64,000 bases of DNA from Orbaceae bacterium ESL0727 (GCA_029433345.1 JAQTHY010000002.1:85803-149802), one strand, 5' to 3'; counted from the stretch's first letter, positions 10,360 to 18,891 are shown. Notes: generated by a model from the sequence alone, not told the origin. Made by a program: numbers and translations.

Positions 10360-11094
10360 TTAATTGCGACGATCGCCAAAAATTCTTAATAACATAATGA
10401 ATAGGTTGATAAAATCAAGATAAAGGGTTAATGCACCAAAAATAACAAAACGTCTAAATACATTACCATCATCTTGAGATAATTGATGACCAAATTCTTT
10501 TAATTTTTGGGTATCATAAGCAGTTAAGCCAGCAAAAACGAATACACCGATATACGTGATTGCCCACATAACAGGCTCGCTTTTCATAAAGATATTAACA
10601 ATTGAGGCGATAACGATACCAATCAAACCCATAAAGAGAAAACGTCCAAAACTGGATAAATCACGTTTCGTGGTATAACCATAAAAAGCTAATGCAGCAA
10701 ACATACCCGCGGTAATAAAGAAAACGCTAGTAATTGATGATGCAGTATAGGCGATAAAAATAGAGGTTAATGTTAAGCCGTTTAATACAGAATAGAGCAT
10801 GAAAAGTGTTGTCATTGCACTACCAGATAATCGTTGAACCATTCCTGAGATAACAAAAACTAACCCTAATTCGGCAATAACTAATAACCATGAAAGCCCA
10901 CTTAATGAAAGATAGCCTTGTGAATTAACGGTAAATAATGCCCGTAAAATAGCTGGGGTAGATGATGCATACCATGCAACAATTCCGGTTAAAATTAGAC
11001 CCACTGTCATCCAACCATAAACATGGCTCAAATACGTTTGTACTCGGCTGTTAGCCTGCTCAACAATTGAACCATTTAATGAATATTTTTCCAT
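10360..11094 (-). CDS. ybhL: Bax inhibitor-1 family inner-membrane protein YbhL
   Basis: The 244-aa product is a seven-helix membrane protein of the BI-1/YccA family. It is close to E. coli YbhL, sharing QTYLSHVYGWMTVGL near the start and LTLYLDFINLF near the end. Family members act as Ca2+/H+ leak channels in some species; YccA modulates the FtsH protease. The role here is unknown. A longer ORF reaches 11163, but the ATG at 11094 has an AGAGG ribosome site 7 bp upstream and gives the family N-terminus. It lies downstream of moaCDE on the same strand, the order seen in E. coli. Confidence 0.9.
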   Translation of the reverse strand: MEKYSLNGSIVEQANSRVQTYLSHVYGWMTVGLILTGIVAWYASSTPAILRALFTVNSQGYLSLSGLSWLLVIAELGLVFVISGMVQRLSGSAMTTLFMLYSVLNGLTLTSIFIAYTASSITSVFFITAGMFAALAFYGYTTKRDLSSFGRFLFMGLIGIVIASIVNIFMKSEPVMWAITYIGVFVFAGLTAYDTQKLKEFGHQLSQDDGNVFRRFVIFGALTLYLDFINLFIMLLRIFGDRRN

Positions 11095-11257
11095 CAATAA
11101 CCTCTCATTAGGATTAATTACATATTTTCTATCTATTATAGCGTAAATGGGGGTTAATGCCATTTTTTCAAACTGTTTTTAGCTGTTTTTTTTATTCGCC
11201 ACTTTTTTTGTGATGAATGATTTATTACAATACAATTTTATTGGAATCAATGACAAG

Positions 11258-11749
11258 CTATTCTTGTTTGGATGATGACTTAGTCCACTTTTTCAACGCC
11301 ATGACATCGGTTGGTTTCGCATCTACCCATTTGTCACCTTCAGACGTGCGCTCCTTTTTCCAAAAAGGTGCTTCGTTTTTCAGTACATCCATAATAAATT
11401 CTGCTGCAGCAAAAGCGTTAGAACGGTGGGCACTGCTCACTCCCACAAAAACGATCTGTTCATTGGTATCAATATTTCCTACACGATGGATGACGACGAT
11501 GCGATTTAGCGCCCAACGATTACGCGCTTGTTGGGTAATTTTATTTAAAACTGCTTCGGTCATGCCTGCATAATGTTCCAAATAGAGACTAATTGGCTCA
11601 TCTGTGAGTGAACGAACTTTACCAATAAATGTGACGATAGCACCATCTTGTGGTGAGCTTGATAACCATTTAGTTAAGGCATCAACATCAAAAGGGTGAT
11701 CGGTGACCTGTATGTCTGTCAGTTGTGTATCTAATTGCATGTTATTCAT
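11258..11749 (-). CDS. moaE: Molybdopterin synthase catalytic subunit
   Basis: MoaE is the large subunit of molybdopterin synthase, which transfers sulfur from the MoaD C-terminus to precursor Z to make the dithiolene of molybdopterin. The 163-aa product has the family features GAIVTFIGKVR, LYLEHY, the IHRVG stretch, SSAHR and the active-site region APFWKKE. An AGGCGG ribosome site, formed from the end of moaD, precedes the ATG. The gene starts 4 bp after moaD, indicating translational coupling of the two subunits. Confidence 0.95.
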   Translation of the reverse strand: MNNMQLDTQLTDIQVTDHPFDVDALTKWLSSSPQDGAIVTFIGKVRSLTDEPISLYLEHYAGMTEAVLNKITQQARNRWALNRIVVIHRVGNIDTNEQIVFVGVSSAHRSNAFAAAEFIMDVLKNEAPFWKKERTSEGDKWVDAKPTDVMALKKWTKSSSKQE

Positions 11750-11753
11750 CTGA

Positions 11754-11999
11754 TTAACCGCCTGTTACCGGAGGAAAAAAAGCAATTTCATCTCCCGTTT
11801 TAATCGTATAATGATAATCAACTAAAGATTTATTGATCGCACATAAAACTGTATGTTCTTTTAATGCAAGTGACCATTTATCACCACGTTGACTTAACTG
11901 CTCTAAAAGCATGGCGACAGTAAGATTGTGTGCATCAATAGAAAGTGTGTCAGTGCCGATTAGTTCACGGATTTGGGCAAAAAAAATGATTTTATTCAT
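11754..11999 (-). CDS. moaD: Molybdopterin synthase sulfur-carrier subunit
   Basis: The 81-aa product is a ubiquitin-like protein ending in the diagnostic PPVTGG. The terminal Gly-Gly is adenylated by MoeB and thiocarboxylated before donating sulfur within the MoaE complex. The length matches E. coli MoaD (81 aa). It sits between moaC and moaE, 80 bp after the moaC stop. Confidence 0.95.
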   Translation of the reverse strand: MNKIIFFAQIRELIGTDTLSIDAHNLTVAMLLEQLSQRGDKWSLALKEHTVLCAINKSLVDYHYTIKTGDEIAFFPPVTGG

Positions 12000-12079
12000 G
12001 TGCGATTATGTGTGCTAAATGTTTTTTTCATAATAGTTAAGTTGTGATATTCATTATACTGTAAGTGTACAAAAAATGG

Positions 12080-12559
12080 TTATTGTGCAACAAATGTGCC
12101 TGATTTACCGCCGGTTTTGGTCAGTAATCTCACCTGTGTGATGACCATATCTCGTTGGACAGCTTTACACATATCATAGATAGTGAGCGCAGCTACCGAC
12201 GCGGCGACTAAGGCTTCCATTTCGACACCGGTTTGGCCAGTTAAGCGGCAGATTGATTCAATATGAACACGATGATTCGCCTCATCTGCTTCAATATTGA
12301 CCTCAATTTTGCTGAGTAAAAGTGGATGGCATAGGGGAATGAGTTCCCATGTTCTTTTGGCAGCTTGAATACCGGCAATTCGGGCAGTCGCAAAAACATC
12401 ACCTTTATGATGTCGGCCTTCAATAATCATTGTTAATGTTTCTGGATTCATCAATACAAACGCTTCTGCTTTGGCTTCACGAACGGTTTGTTGTTTACCC
12501 GATACATCTACCATGTGCGCATCTCCGCGACTATTGATATGAGAAAAAGTACTAGCCAT
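12080..12559 (-). CDS. moaC: Cyclic pyranopterin monophosphate synthase
   Basis: MoaC converts the MoaA product (3',8-cyclo-GTP) to cyclic pyranopterin monophosphate in molybdenum-cofactor synthesis. The 159-aa product (161 in E. coli) has [16 protein letters not shown] near the start, [10 protein letters not shown] in the middle, and [19 protein letters not shown], all family hallmarks. A longer ORF reaches 12691, but the ATG at 12559 has an AGAGG ribosome site and fits the family. moaA and moaB, normally upstream, are not here, so the operon is moaC-moaD-moaE and possibly ybhL. Confidence 0.95.
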   Translation of the reverse strand: MASTFSHINSRGDAHMVDVSGKQQTVREAKAEAFVLMNPETLTMIIEGRHHKGDVFATARIAGIQAAKRTWELIPLCHPLLLSKIEVNIEADEANHRVHIESICRLTGQTGVEMEALVAASVAALTIYDMCKAVQRDMVITQVRLLTKTGGKSGTFVAQ

Positions 12560-12657
12560 AACAGATTGCCTCTCATTGATTAAAACTAAAAAAGAGCAAT
12601 CAAGATAGCAAATTTTCACTCTTGATACCAGTATTCTATGGTGGAATGTAGAGGGGG

Positions 12658-12691
12658 AATTTGATATAAACGTAGTATAGTTCTGAAACAT
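12658..12691 (+). repeat. 34-bp intergenic element, copy A
   Basis: One of three copies of a 34-bp sequence containing ATAAACGTA, three variable bases, then (A/G)(C/T)TCTGAAACAT. By eye it matches copy C at 30/34 positions and copy B at 28/34. It lies between divergent moaC and nuoJ. Similarity to copy C continues about 9 bp past the core. Confidence 0.65.
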
Positions 12692-12809
12692 TCAATTAAC
12701 TTGTTGGCTGTCAATTTAACCTATTAGTTGAATAATCAGTAATTTTAGTTGCATGATTAGGCTAATAGGAAAAAGCGCATAGCGCTTTATGGGCGTAGTT
12801 ATTTTTCCA

Positions 12810-12838
12810 TTCACCTTCATAGGGAATAAGTATATACT
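12810..12838 (+). promoter_or_regulatory. Candidate sigma-70 promoter of nuoJKLMN
   Basis: TTCACC, a 17-bp spacer, then TATACT, ending 34 bp before the nuoJ ATG. The -10 matches 5/6 and the -35 matches 4/6. A promoter here supports nuoJ being first in its transcript. Confidence 0.45.
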
Positions 12839-12872
12839 ACTACTCTTTATAAATAGAAGTTGGATGATTTAG

Positions 12873-13370
12873 ATGGTTGTTGTTTTTTATATTGCGTCTG
12901 TTATTGCAGTTTTCGCGAGTATAAAAGTAATTAGTTGTTCACGGATTGATAAAACTATCCTCTATTTTGTGCTATTGCTTTTAGCAACGGCTCTCATTTG
13001 TATCCTTCTAAATGCTTATTTTTCGACTATCTTGTCTATAATCTTATTTATTGGTGGGATTGCTATTTTGTTTTTGTATGTGGCCTCTTTTTTAAAAATA
13101 ACTGTCGATAATGTCGAAAATGGTCGACGTGGTATTAGTCCCAAAGTGTGGTTAGGTCCACTTATTTTGGCATTTATTTTATTGGTTCTGCTCATTTATG
13201 GAATTGTCGATACTGATTATGAACAGATCGCAGATCCGCATAAATTACTGAGCGAAATGTCATTAGATGCTTATATTTTAATGAGCGAATTAGCCGGTTT
13301 TTTACTGTTGGGTACAGTGATTATTGCTTATCATTTTATGCGACGTCTTTTTACGGAGATGACAGGATGA
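12873..13370 (+). CDS. nuoJ: NADH-quinone oxidoreductase subunit J
   Basis: The 165-aa membrane protein resembles E. coli NuoJ (184 aa): five helices, an N-terminus FYIASVIAVFASIKVI matching FYICGLIAILATLRVI, and the TM3 stretch FIGGIAILFLYV, which corresponds to the pi-bulge helix (YAGAIMVLFVFV in E. coli) at the start of the membrane-arm water channel. It is shorter and more diverged than usual, lacking the charged E. coli tail. It is the first gene of the cluster: nuoA-I, which normally precede it, are absent and the upstream gene is moaC on the other strand. Its stop overlaps the nuoK start. Confidence 0.85.
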   Translation: MVVVFYIASVIAVFASIKVISCSRIDKTILYFVLLLLATALICILLNAYFSTILSIILFIGGIAILFLYVASFLKITVDNVENGRRGISPKVWLGPLILAFILLVLLIYGIVDTDYEQIADPHKLLSEMSLDAYILMSELAGFLLLGTVIIAYHFMRRLFTEMTG

Positions 13371-13669
13371 TCCCTCTTATGGATGGGCTGATTTTTGCCT
13401 CTTTTTTATTTGTCATTGGCTTACTAGGGGTGATGATTCGTCGCAACCTACTCTTTTTACTATTGAGTTTGGTTATTATGAATATGGGCGCTATCATTGC
13501 GCTAGTTGCTGCCGGTAGCCATTGGCAACAGTTTGATGGGCAGATGATTGCGATTTTAACGATGAGTACCACGCTTGCCGAATCGATTGTTGGCCTTACG
13601 CTATTAATTAAAATATTTTTCCGTCGCAAAACGTTAAATATTGATTCATTGAGTGAAATGAAAGGATGA
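13367..13669 (+). CDS. nuoK: NADH-quinone oxidoreductase subunit K, lacking Glu36
   Basis: The product has 100 aa, exactly the E. coli NuoK length, with three membrane helices and a closing NIDSLSEMKG that matches NIDSVSEMRG. NuoK links the Q-site end of complex I to the antiporter-like subunits through two membrane glutamates, E36 and E72. Here E72 is kept (LAESIVGL), but position 36 is Val (SLVIMN in place of GLEIMI). E36 is strongly required for proton pumping in E. coli, so this is a marked departure. Start and stop overlap nuoJ and nuoL by 4 bp each (ATGA), so the frame is intact and coupled. Confidence 0.9.
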   Translation: MIPLMDGLIFASFLFVIGLLGVMIRRNLLFLLLSLVIMNMGAIIALVAAGSHWQQFDGQMIAILTMSTTLAESIVGLTLLIKIFFRRKTLNIDSLSEMKG

Positions 13670-15513
13670 ATTTACTTTATTTAACCATTATTATTCCATT
13701 GCTTTCCTTCCTTTTACTGGTTTGTATTGGTCGTTATATTCATGCCGAAAATGTCATTATTATCGGTATTGGTACCCTGTTAATTGTTTTGTTGTTAACG
13801 ATTTTTACCTGTATCGATTATGGTATGAATACCGTGCCTGATATGACGATGATCTATTCACGCACATTATGGGATTGGTTTTCGATTGATGATTTTGTTG
13901 TGCCAATCACACTTTCATTGGATGGATTATCGCTGATCTTTTTAGTGATTATTGTCCTTTTTGGCCTGCTTATTTATATTTTTGCGGCGTTATATTTAAC
14001 GTCTATAAAAGATATCTATACTTTTTATGCGTACAGTAATTTGCTTATCGCCAGCATTTTGACGCAAGTCTTAGTCGATAATTTACTCGTGATGTTGATC
14101 GGTTGGGAAGGGATTAGTATTAGTACTTATTTGTTAATTGGAATTTACTACAATCAACTCCGTAATGGTTATGCGGCAGTAAAAGCGTTTGTGACGATGC
14201 ATTTAACTGATCTTTTTTTATTAGTCGGAATTTTCATTCTTTATCAGGAAGTGGGCACCCTCAATATTCGTGAGTTATTAACAGCGGTACACGATAATTT
14301 GGCTGTTGATTCGGATGTTATCTTCTGGATAACTGTCATGTTATTTTTAGGTGCAATTAGCAAATCTGCACTCTTCCCTATGCAGACATGGTTTATTGAA
14401 ACAACGTTAGCGCCAATGCCTGCCGTCGCTTTAATGCAATCATCCACTGTTATTTTAGCAGGCGTATATTTGATATTGCGACTAAGTAGCCTATTTATGA
14501 TGTCAAGCGACATTATGGCGGTGATGATGGTACTTGCTGCCATTGCGGTCATTTTCTCAAGCACGATTTCATTAGCTCAATATGATATTAAGCGAATTAT
14601 TACTTATATCAATTTAAGTCAAATTAGTTATCTATTTTGGGCATTTTCGACACAAAATTGGAGTTTAGCGCTTAACTTTTTGATTATTTATGCCGTAACC
14701 AGTGCATTATTAATCTTATCTTCCGCTATTTTAATTAAAATGTGTCACGGTGAGCGTGATATTAGTAAATTAGGTGGTTTAGTCACACAAGCACCGATCC
14801 TTTATGGCTGTTTTTTATTTAGTGCGCTTTCTTTAAGTGCGATGCCATGGTTATCATCTGCGTTTTATGTGAAAGGCGATATTATTTGGGGCTTGATGTC
14901 TCAGGGTAATTTAGTTGCTGGTACTATCGGATTACTCGGTATTTTATTATCATCCTTGAGTATTTTACGGTTAATCTTTATCGTTTTTCATCATAAACGG
15001 AAAATTCACGATATTGTCACAATTAAATTGCGCGAGTATATCCCTTTATTTATCTTGGCACTATTTACCACAGCGCTGTTTATCTATTTCCCATTGCCAA
15101 CACAAGGTGTGGTGCCGATAGTTGATCTCAATACGGATGGACGATTACCGTTCCAATTGTTGTTAGCTGCGGTGACATTATTGAGTTTCTTAATCGCGTA
15201 TATCTTTTATGCACACCCTAATAGTGAGATCCAGGAAATTATTAATACACCAATGATCAAATTGTGTATAAATTTATTTACCAATGAGTGGCGATTTGAT
15301 TATTTCGTGAAGAAGGGCATTGTAAGACCTTATCTCTATTTGGCTGATTTAGTGAAAAAAGATCCTTTAGCTAAATGGGATAACTGGGTTCTTTGGAGCG
15401 TGAAAAAGATCAACTCCCATTTGGTAAATTTAGAAAATGGCCGCTTACGTTGGTATATGATGTCGATTGTTATGGGTAGCATTATTGTTTTAATGTTACT
15501 GGTTTTTGTTTAA
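13666..15513 (+). CDS. nuoL: NADH-quinone oxidoreductase subunit L, diverged
   Basis: The 615-aa antiporter-like subunit (613 in E. coli) includes the long C-terminal region that forms the lateral helix and final membrane segment. It aligns with E. coli NuoL at a constant +4 offset. Kept: E148 (E144, GWEG), K233 (K229, SKSALFP), D in LTDLF (D178), and K403 (K399). Changed: Q258 for H254, F338 for H334, Y342 for H338, S346 for K342 and Gly for D400. The entry half-channel residues survive, while the central/exit His and Lys residues are gone. The reading frame is full length with a 4-bp overlap to nuoK, which argues against simple decay. Confidence 0.9.
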   Translation: MNLLYLTIIIPLLSFLLLVCIGRYIHAENVIIIGIGTLLIVLLLTIFTCIDYGMNTVPDMTMIYSRTLWDWFSIDDFVVPITLSLDGLSLIFLVIIVLFGLLIYIFAALYLTSIKDIYTFYAYSNLLIASILTQVLVDNLLVMLIGWEGISISTYLLIGIYYNQLRNGYAAVKAFVTMHLTDLFLLVGIFILYQEVGTLNIRELLTAVHDNLAVDSDVIFWITVMLFLGAISKSALFPMQTWFIETTLAPMPAVALMQSSTVILAGVYLILRLSSLFMMSSDIMAVMMVLAAIAVIFSSTISLAQYDIKRIITYINLSQISYLFWAFSTQNWSLALNFLIIYAVTSALLILSSAILIKMCHGERDISKLGGLVTQAPILYGCFLFSALSLSAMPWLSSAFYVKGDIIWGLMSQGNLVAGTIGLLGILLSSLSILRLIFIVFHHKRKIHDIVTIKLREYIPLFILALFTTALFIYFPLPTQGVVPIVDLNTDGRLPFQLLLAAVTLLSFLIAYIFYAHPNSEIQEIINTPMIKLCINLFTNEWRFDYFVKKGIVRPYLYLADLVKKDPLAKWDNWVLWSVKKINSHLVNLENGRLRWYMMSIVMGSIIVLMLLVFV

Positions 15514-15531
15514 AAAAGGATAAGCGTTATT

Positions 15532-17109
15532 ATGTTGCTGTGGCTGATTTTCCTTCCCATAACAGGGGGAATTTTTGGATGGTTATCGCATATTTGTGTG
15601 CAACATTTGTCATCAAAAAGTTGTGCCATGCCAATGCGCAGCCCGTTTTTTCTCCGCACAATGCCGATCTGGGTAGCCGCAATAACCGTTGTGCTGGCAT
15701 TAATGATTGCCTTATTACTCTGGCATGATGCTATTTCGACCTTAAGAGAAGGTAATGATTGGCGATTGGAAGTCGATAATGCATGGATTCCCCTGCTAGG
15801 TATTCGTTTCCATCTGTTACTCGACGGTTTTTCACTGGTGATGATTACCACCACACTTTTTATTGTGTTACTCACGATTGGTTATTCCTGTAAAGAAAAT
15901 CCAAGCAATATGGGGCTGTTTTATCTCTGTATCTTATTTATGACTACAGCGATAGCGATGCTATTTGTTGTGACGGATCTCTTTTTATGGTTTTTCCTGT
16001 GGGAAGCGGTTGCGATTCCGCTCTATTTTTTGATCTCTTTATGGGGAAGGCGTGATTCGAGTGCACAATTACGATTTAATGGGGCGAGTAAGTTTCTGAT
16101 TTATACTCAAATCAGCAGCTTATTAATGTTGATTTCGATTGTCTCTTTAGCATTAATCAATTGGAGTTTGACTGATCACTGGACCTTTGATTATCAGATC
16201 CTGACCAAAACACCAATTTCGAGTAATGTCGAATTCTTATTAATGCTCGGTTTTTTGGCGGCCTTTGCGGTCCGTATTCCTTTTGTTCCTCTGCATGGCT
16301 GGTTTATTGAAGCGCATATTGAATCATCGACCACTGGTTCTATGATGATAAGCGGATTACTACTCGGTACCGCAACATATGGTTTATTGCGATTTGTGAT
16401 CCCAATGTTTCCGAATGCTTCGGTTATGATTATGCCGATCATTTTAATTTTATCTTTGCTCACTTTATTGTATTCAGGGTTAGTTGCATTTAATCAAACA
16501 GATATCAAAAAGTTAATTGCGTATGTCCATATTGCTTTAATGGGATTTGTGACAGCAATTATTTATAGCGGCTCACTTTTAGCTTACCAAGGGGTCGTCA
16601 TTCAAAGTATTGCGATAAACTTATCTATTGTTGGTATGTTTATGATTAGTGGATTATTGGTGGAATGTTATTGGACGCGTAATATTAATCAATTTACCGG
16701 ATTAAAAGAACATGTCTGTTATCTGTCTACCTTTACATTATTCTTTATGTTAGCGGTATTAGGTGTGCCAGGTACCGCTAATTTTGTCGGTAATTATATG
16801 ATGTTGCTAGGCAGTTATGATGTCTTTTCTTATTATACGATTATATTAGCGATGGGATTATTGTTAGTTTCAATTGCTTTAATTATTCGTATGCAGCCGA
16901 TCTTTTACGGCGTAGTGGATAAGCAACTGTTTAATAAGATGGGGACGAAGAGAATGTCTTTAACAAAAACAGATATTGTTTTGCTCGTCTCACTATTAGC
17001 CGTTTTGATGTTTATTGGTTTATATCCGCAAATTATCCTTGATATGTCTTATTCAGTGATTAATCAAATTACACAGCATTTAACAACGTCGAGCACAGGA
17101 GATTTATAA
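15532..17109 (+). CDS. nuoM: NADH-quinone oxidoreductase subunit M, proton-path residues replaced
   Basis: The 525-aa antiporter-like subunit (509 in E. coli) aligns at a constant +14 offset: fold, WE motif (E158 = E144), PLHGW and the C-terminal region are clear. The residues needed for proton transfer are mostly replaced: R248 for K234, G279 for K265, L336 for H322, I362 for H348 and N421 for E407. In E. coli NuoM, E144 and K234 are essential for pumping. The product therefore looks structurally whole but likely unable to translocate protons by the normal route. An AAGGA ribosome site lies 14 bp before the ATG. The gene sits 18 bp after nuoL and 3 bp before nuoN. Confidence 0.9.
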   Translation: MLLWLIFLPITGGIFGWLSHICVQHLSSKSCAMPMRSPFFLRTMPIWVAAITVVLALMIALLLWHDAISTLREGNDWRLEVDNAWIPLLGIRFHLLLDGFSLVMITTTLFIVLLTIGYSCKENPSNMGLFYLCILFMTTAIAMLFVVTDLFLWFFLWEAVAIPLYFLISLWGRRDSSAQLRFNGASKFLIYTQISSLLMLISIVSLALINWSLTDHWTFDYQILTKTPISSNVEFLLMLGFLAAFAVRIPFVPLHGWFIEAHIESSTTGSMMISGLLLGTATYGLLRFVIPMFPNASVMIMPIILILSLLTLLYSGLVAFNQTDIKKLIAYVHIALMGFVTAIIYSGSLLAYQGVVIQSIAINLSIVGMFMISGLLVECYWTRNINQFTGLKEHVCYLSTFTLFFMLAVLGVPGTANFVGNYMMLLGSYDVFSYYTIILAMGLLLVSIALIIRMQPIFYGVVDKQLFNKMGTKRMSLTKTDIVLLVSLLAVLMFIGLYPQIILDMSYSVINQITQHLTTSSTGDL

Positions 17110-17112
17110 TCT

Positions 17113-18891
17113 ATGATCACTTTGTCTCCTATTTTTATCTTAAGTATAGCGGCAATTGTGTTACTTTTTTTGCTGTTTGTTGTAAAGTTAAATACCAAAT
17201 GGTGTGCTTTATTTACAGTATTAAGTCTAGCATTGGCTTTGTCGGTTTCTTCGTTTATTGGCTATCAAATTGCCATGCACTCAGAGACGATTACCGATAT
17301 CAGTAGTGACAATATGCAGATTGTCACACCTACGGCACCGGCGGATGTGCAGTCACCTAATCAAGCGACAACAGAGAGTTCTGAAGATGCCACTAATCCA
17401 AATGCGCAAGATAATACTAATGATAATGTGAGTGACGAAGCGGAAAATAGTGAAAAAGAAAAGGCCAAAAATGAGGAAAAGCAGCAGGAGAATGATAAAA
17501 CTGCAGCGACAACTACAACTACAACTACAACTACAGCAGAACCTCAATCTAAAATAACGGCTAATGAAAATGTTGCATCATTATGGCAAGCAGGGTATGT
17601 GACGGCATTATTTACCTGTGATGGCTATGGATTACTGTATACCAGCCTAATTTTGATTATCTCTATGATTGTTTGTTGTTTTGCTTATCAATGGTTTAAA
17701 CAAGAACAGACCAATCATGGCCTATTTTATGTGATTTTGTTATTTACCACATTAGGTGGCGTCACGCTGGTTTATGCAAGCCATTTAATCTCGCTTTTTT
17801 TAGGCATTGAGCTTTTATCTATTCCGTTTGTGGGGCTGATTGGTTATCAATACACACAAACGCATTCGCTCGAAGCGGCTATCAAATATATGGTGCTTTC
17901 TGCAGTAGCCAGTGCATTTTTATTGATGGGAATTGCTTTTTATTATGCCGCAACCGGTGAGCTCACATTTAGTGGCTTGAGCTATCAGTTATCAACCGTA
18001 TCTTATCCTAGCACTTTATTATTAATGGGTGTCTGTTTAATGTTAGTTGGAATCGGCTTTAAATTATCGCTGGTGCCTTTCCAATTATGGTTACCTGATG
18101 TATATCAAGGTGCACCGACAGCCGTTTCATTATTATTCTCGACCATTGGTAAAGTGGCGATATTTTGTGCTATTGCGCGACTGTTTTTATTAGCGCCTAT
18201 CGTCAATAACGATACGATTCGTACAATTTTAGTCATAATGGCATTTTGTTCTATTTTATGGGGTAACTTTTTTGCCTTAATGCAGAGCAATGTAAAACGG
18301 TTACTTGCCTATTCATCGATTGCCCATTTTGGTTATTTATTAACAGCGTTGATTGCTGTGCAATACCAAGTATTAGCGTTAGAAACGATAGGTGTTTATC
18401 TGATCGGCTATATTTTAGCTAATATCTGTCTATTAGGTGGGGTGAGTTTAGAGTCTCATTCTAATGAACGACAAGATCATGAAAATGATGTCGACTTATC
18501 CGGTTTATTTTGGCGACGTCCAGTTTTAGCTTTATCAATGGGTGTTGGATTATTATCGTTGGCTGGTGTTCCCCTAACAGTCGGCTTTATCGGCCGTTTC
18601 TTATTAGTCTTATTAGGCGTAACCGCTGAATTATGGTGGTTAGTTGGCGCAATTGTTGTCGGGAGTGCATTAGGGCTTTATTTCTATGCGAGATTAATCA
18701 TTAATTTGTATATGAAACCGATGCATTGCAGCGATCAAAAATTTGCCAATACGATAGTTAAGTTAAAGTTTAATCAGCTTAGCTTGAGTGAATTCATCAT
18801 TGCTTTATCCGCCTTCTTAATTTTACTGTGTGGCGTTTATCCTAAATGGTTATTTAACTTAGTGAGCATGGCACAATATTTAATACCATAA
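17113..18891 (+). CDS. nuoN: NADH-quinone oxidoreductase subunit N with hydrophilic insertion
   Basis: The 592-aa product is over 100 aa longer than E. coli NuoN (485). The difference is an insertion at about residues 58-150, between the second and third helices, rich in Thr, Asn, Glu and Lys and ending in a run of nine Thr. Elsewhere similarity is strong: GIELLSIP (E133), EAAIKY (K158), GFKLSLVPF (K217), GKVAIF (K247) and SSIAHFGYL are kept. K395 is replaced by R495 and the His of PFHLW by Gln. It is the best-preserved antiporter-like subunit here. CAGGAG precedes the ATG. The insertion should face the periplasm or cytoplasm as a disordered loop; I know of no function. Confidence 0.9.
   Translation: MITLSPIFILSIAAIVLLFLLFVVKLNTKWCALFTVLSLALALSVSSFIGYQIAMHSETITDISSDNMQIVTPTAPADVQSPNQATTESSEDATNPNAQDNTNDNVSDEAENSEKEKAKNEEKQQENDKTAATTTTTTTTTAEPQSKITANENVASLWQAGYVTALFTCDGYGLLYTSLILIISMIVCCFAYQWFKQEQTNHGLFYVILLFTTLGGVTLVYASHLISLFLGIELLSIPFVGLIGYQYTQTHSLEAAIKYMVLSAVASAFLLMGIAFYYAATGELTFSGLSYQLSTVSYPSTLLLMGVCLMLVGIGFKLSLVPFQLWLPDVYQGAPTAVSLLFSTIGKVAIFCAIARLFLLAPIVNNDTIRTILVIMAFCSILWGNFFALMQSNVKRLLAYSSIAHFGYLLTALIAVQYQVLALETIGVYLIGYILANICLLGGVSLESHSNERQDHENDVDLSGLFWRRPVLALSMGVGLLSLAGVPLTVGFIGRFLLVLLGVTAELWWLVGAIVVGSALGLYFYARLIINLYMKPMHCSDQKFANTIVKLKFNQLSLSEFIIALSAFLILLCGVYPKWLFNLVSMAQYLIP
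17509..17532 (+). repeat. Hexanucleotide microsatellite in nuoN
   Basis: Four exact copies of ACAACT plus a partial fifth encode a Thr run inside the NuoN insertion. The unit is a multiple of three, so copy changes would alter loop length without shifting frame. Confidence 0.85.

Larger units (their letters stand above)
12560..12872. other. Divergent moaC/nuoJ intergenic region
   Basis: About 310 bp. It holds copy A of the 34-bp element (12658-12691), a small hairpin at 12772-12788 (AAAGCGC, 3-nt loop, GCGCTTT) and a candidate nuoJ promoter. I recognise no molybdenum-cofactor riboswitch. Confidence 0.6.

Noticed and set aside
12772..12788. AAAGCGC hairpin as a moaC terminator or riboswitch part
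   Set aside because: It lies upstream of both divergent genes, the stem is only 7 bp, and no molybdenum-cofactor riboswitch architecture is visible.
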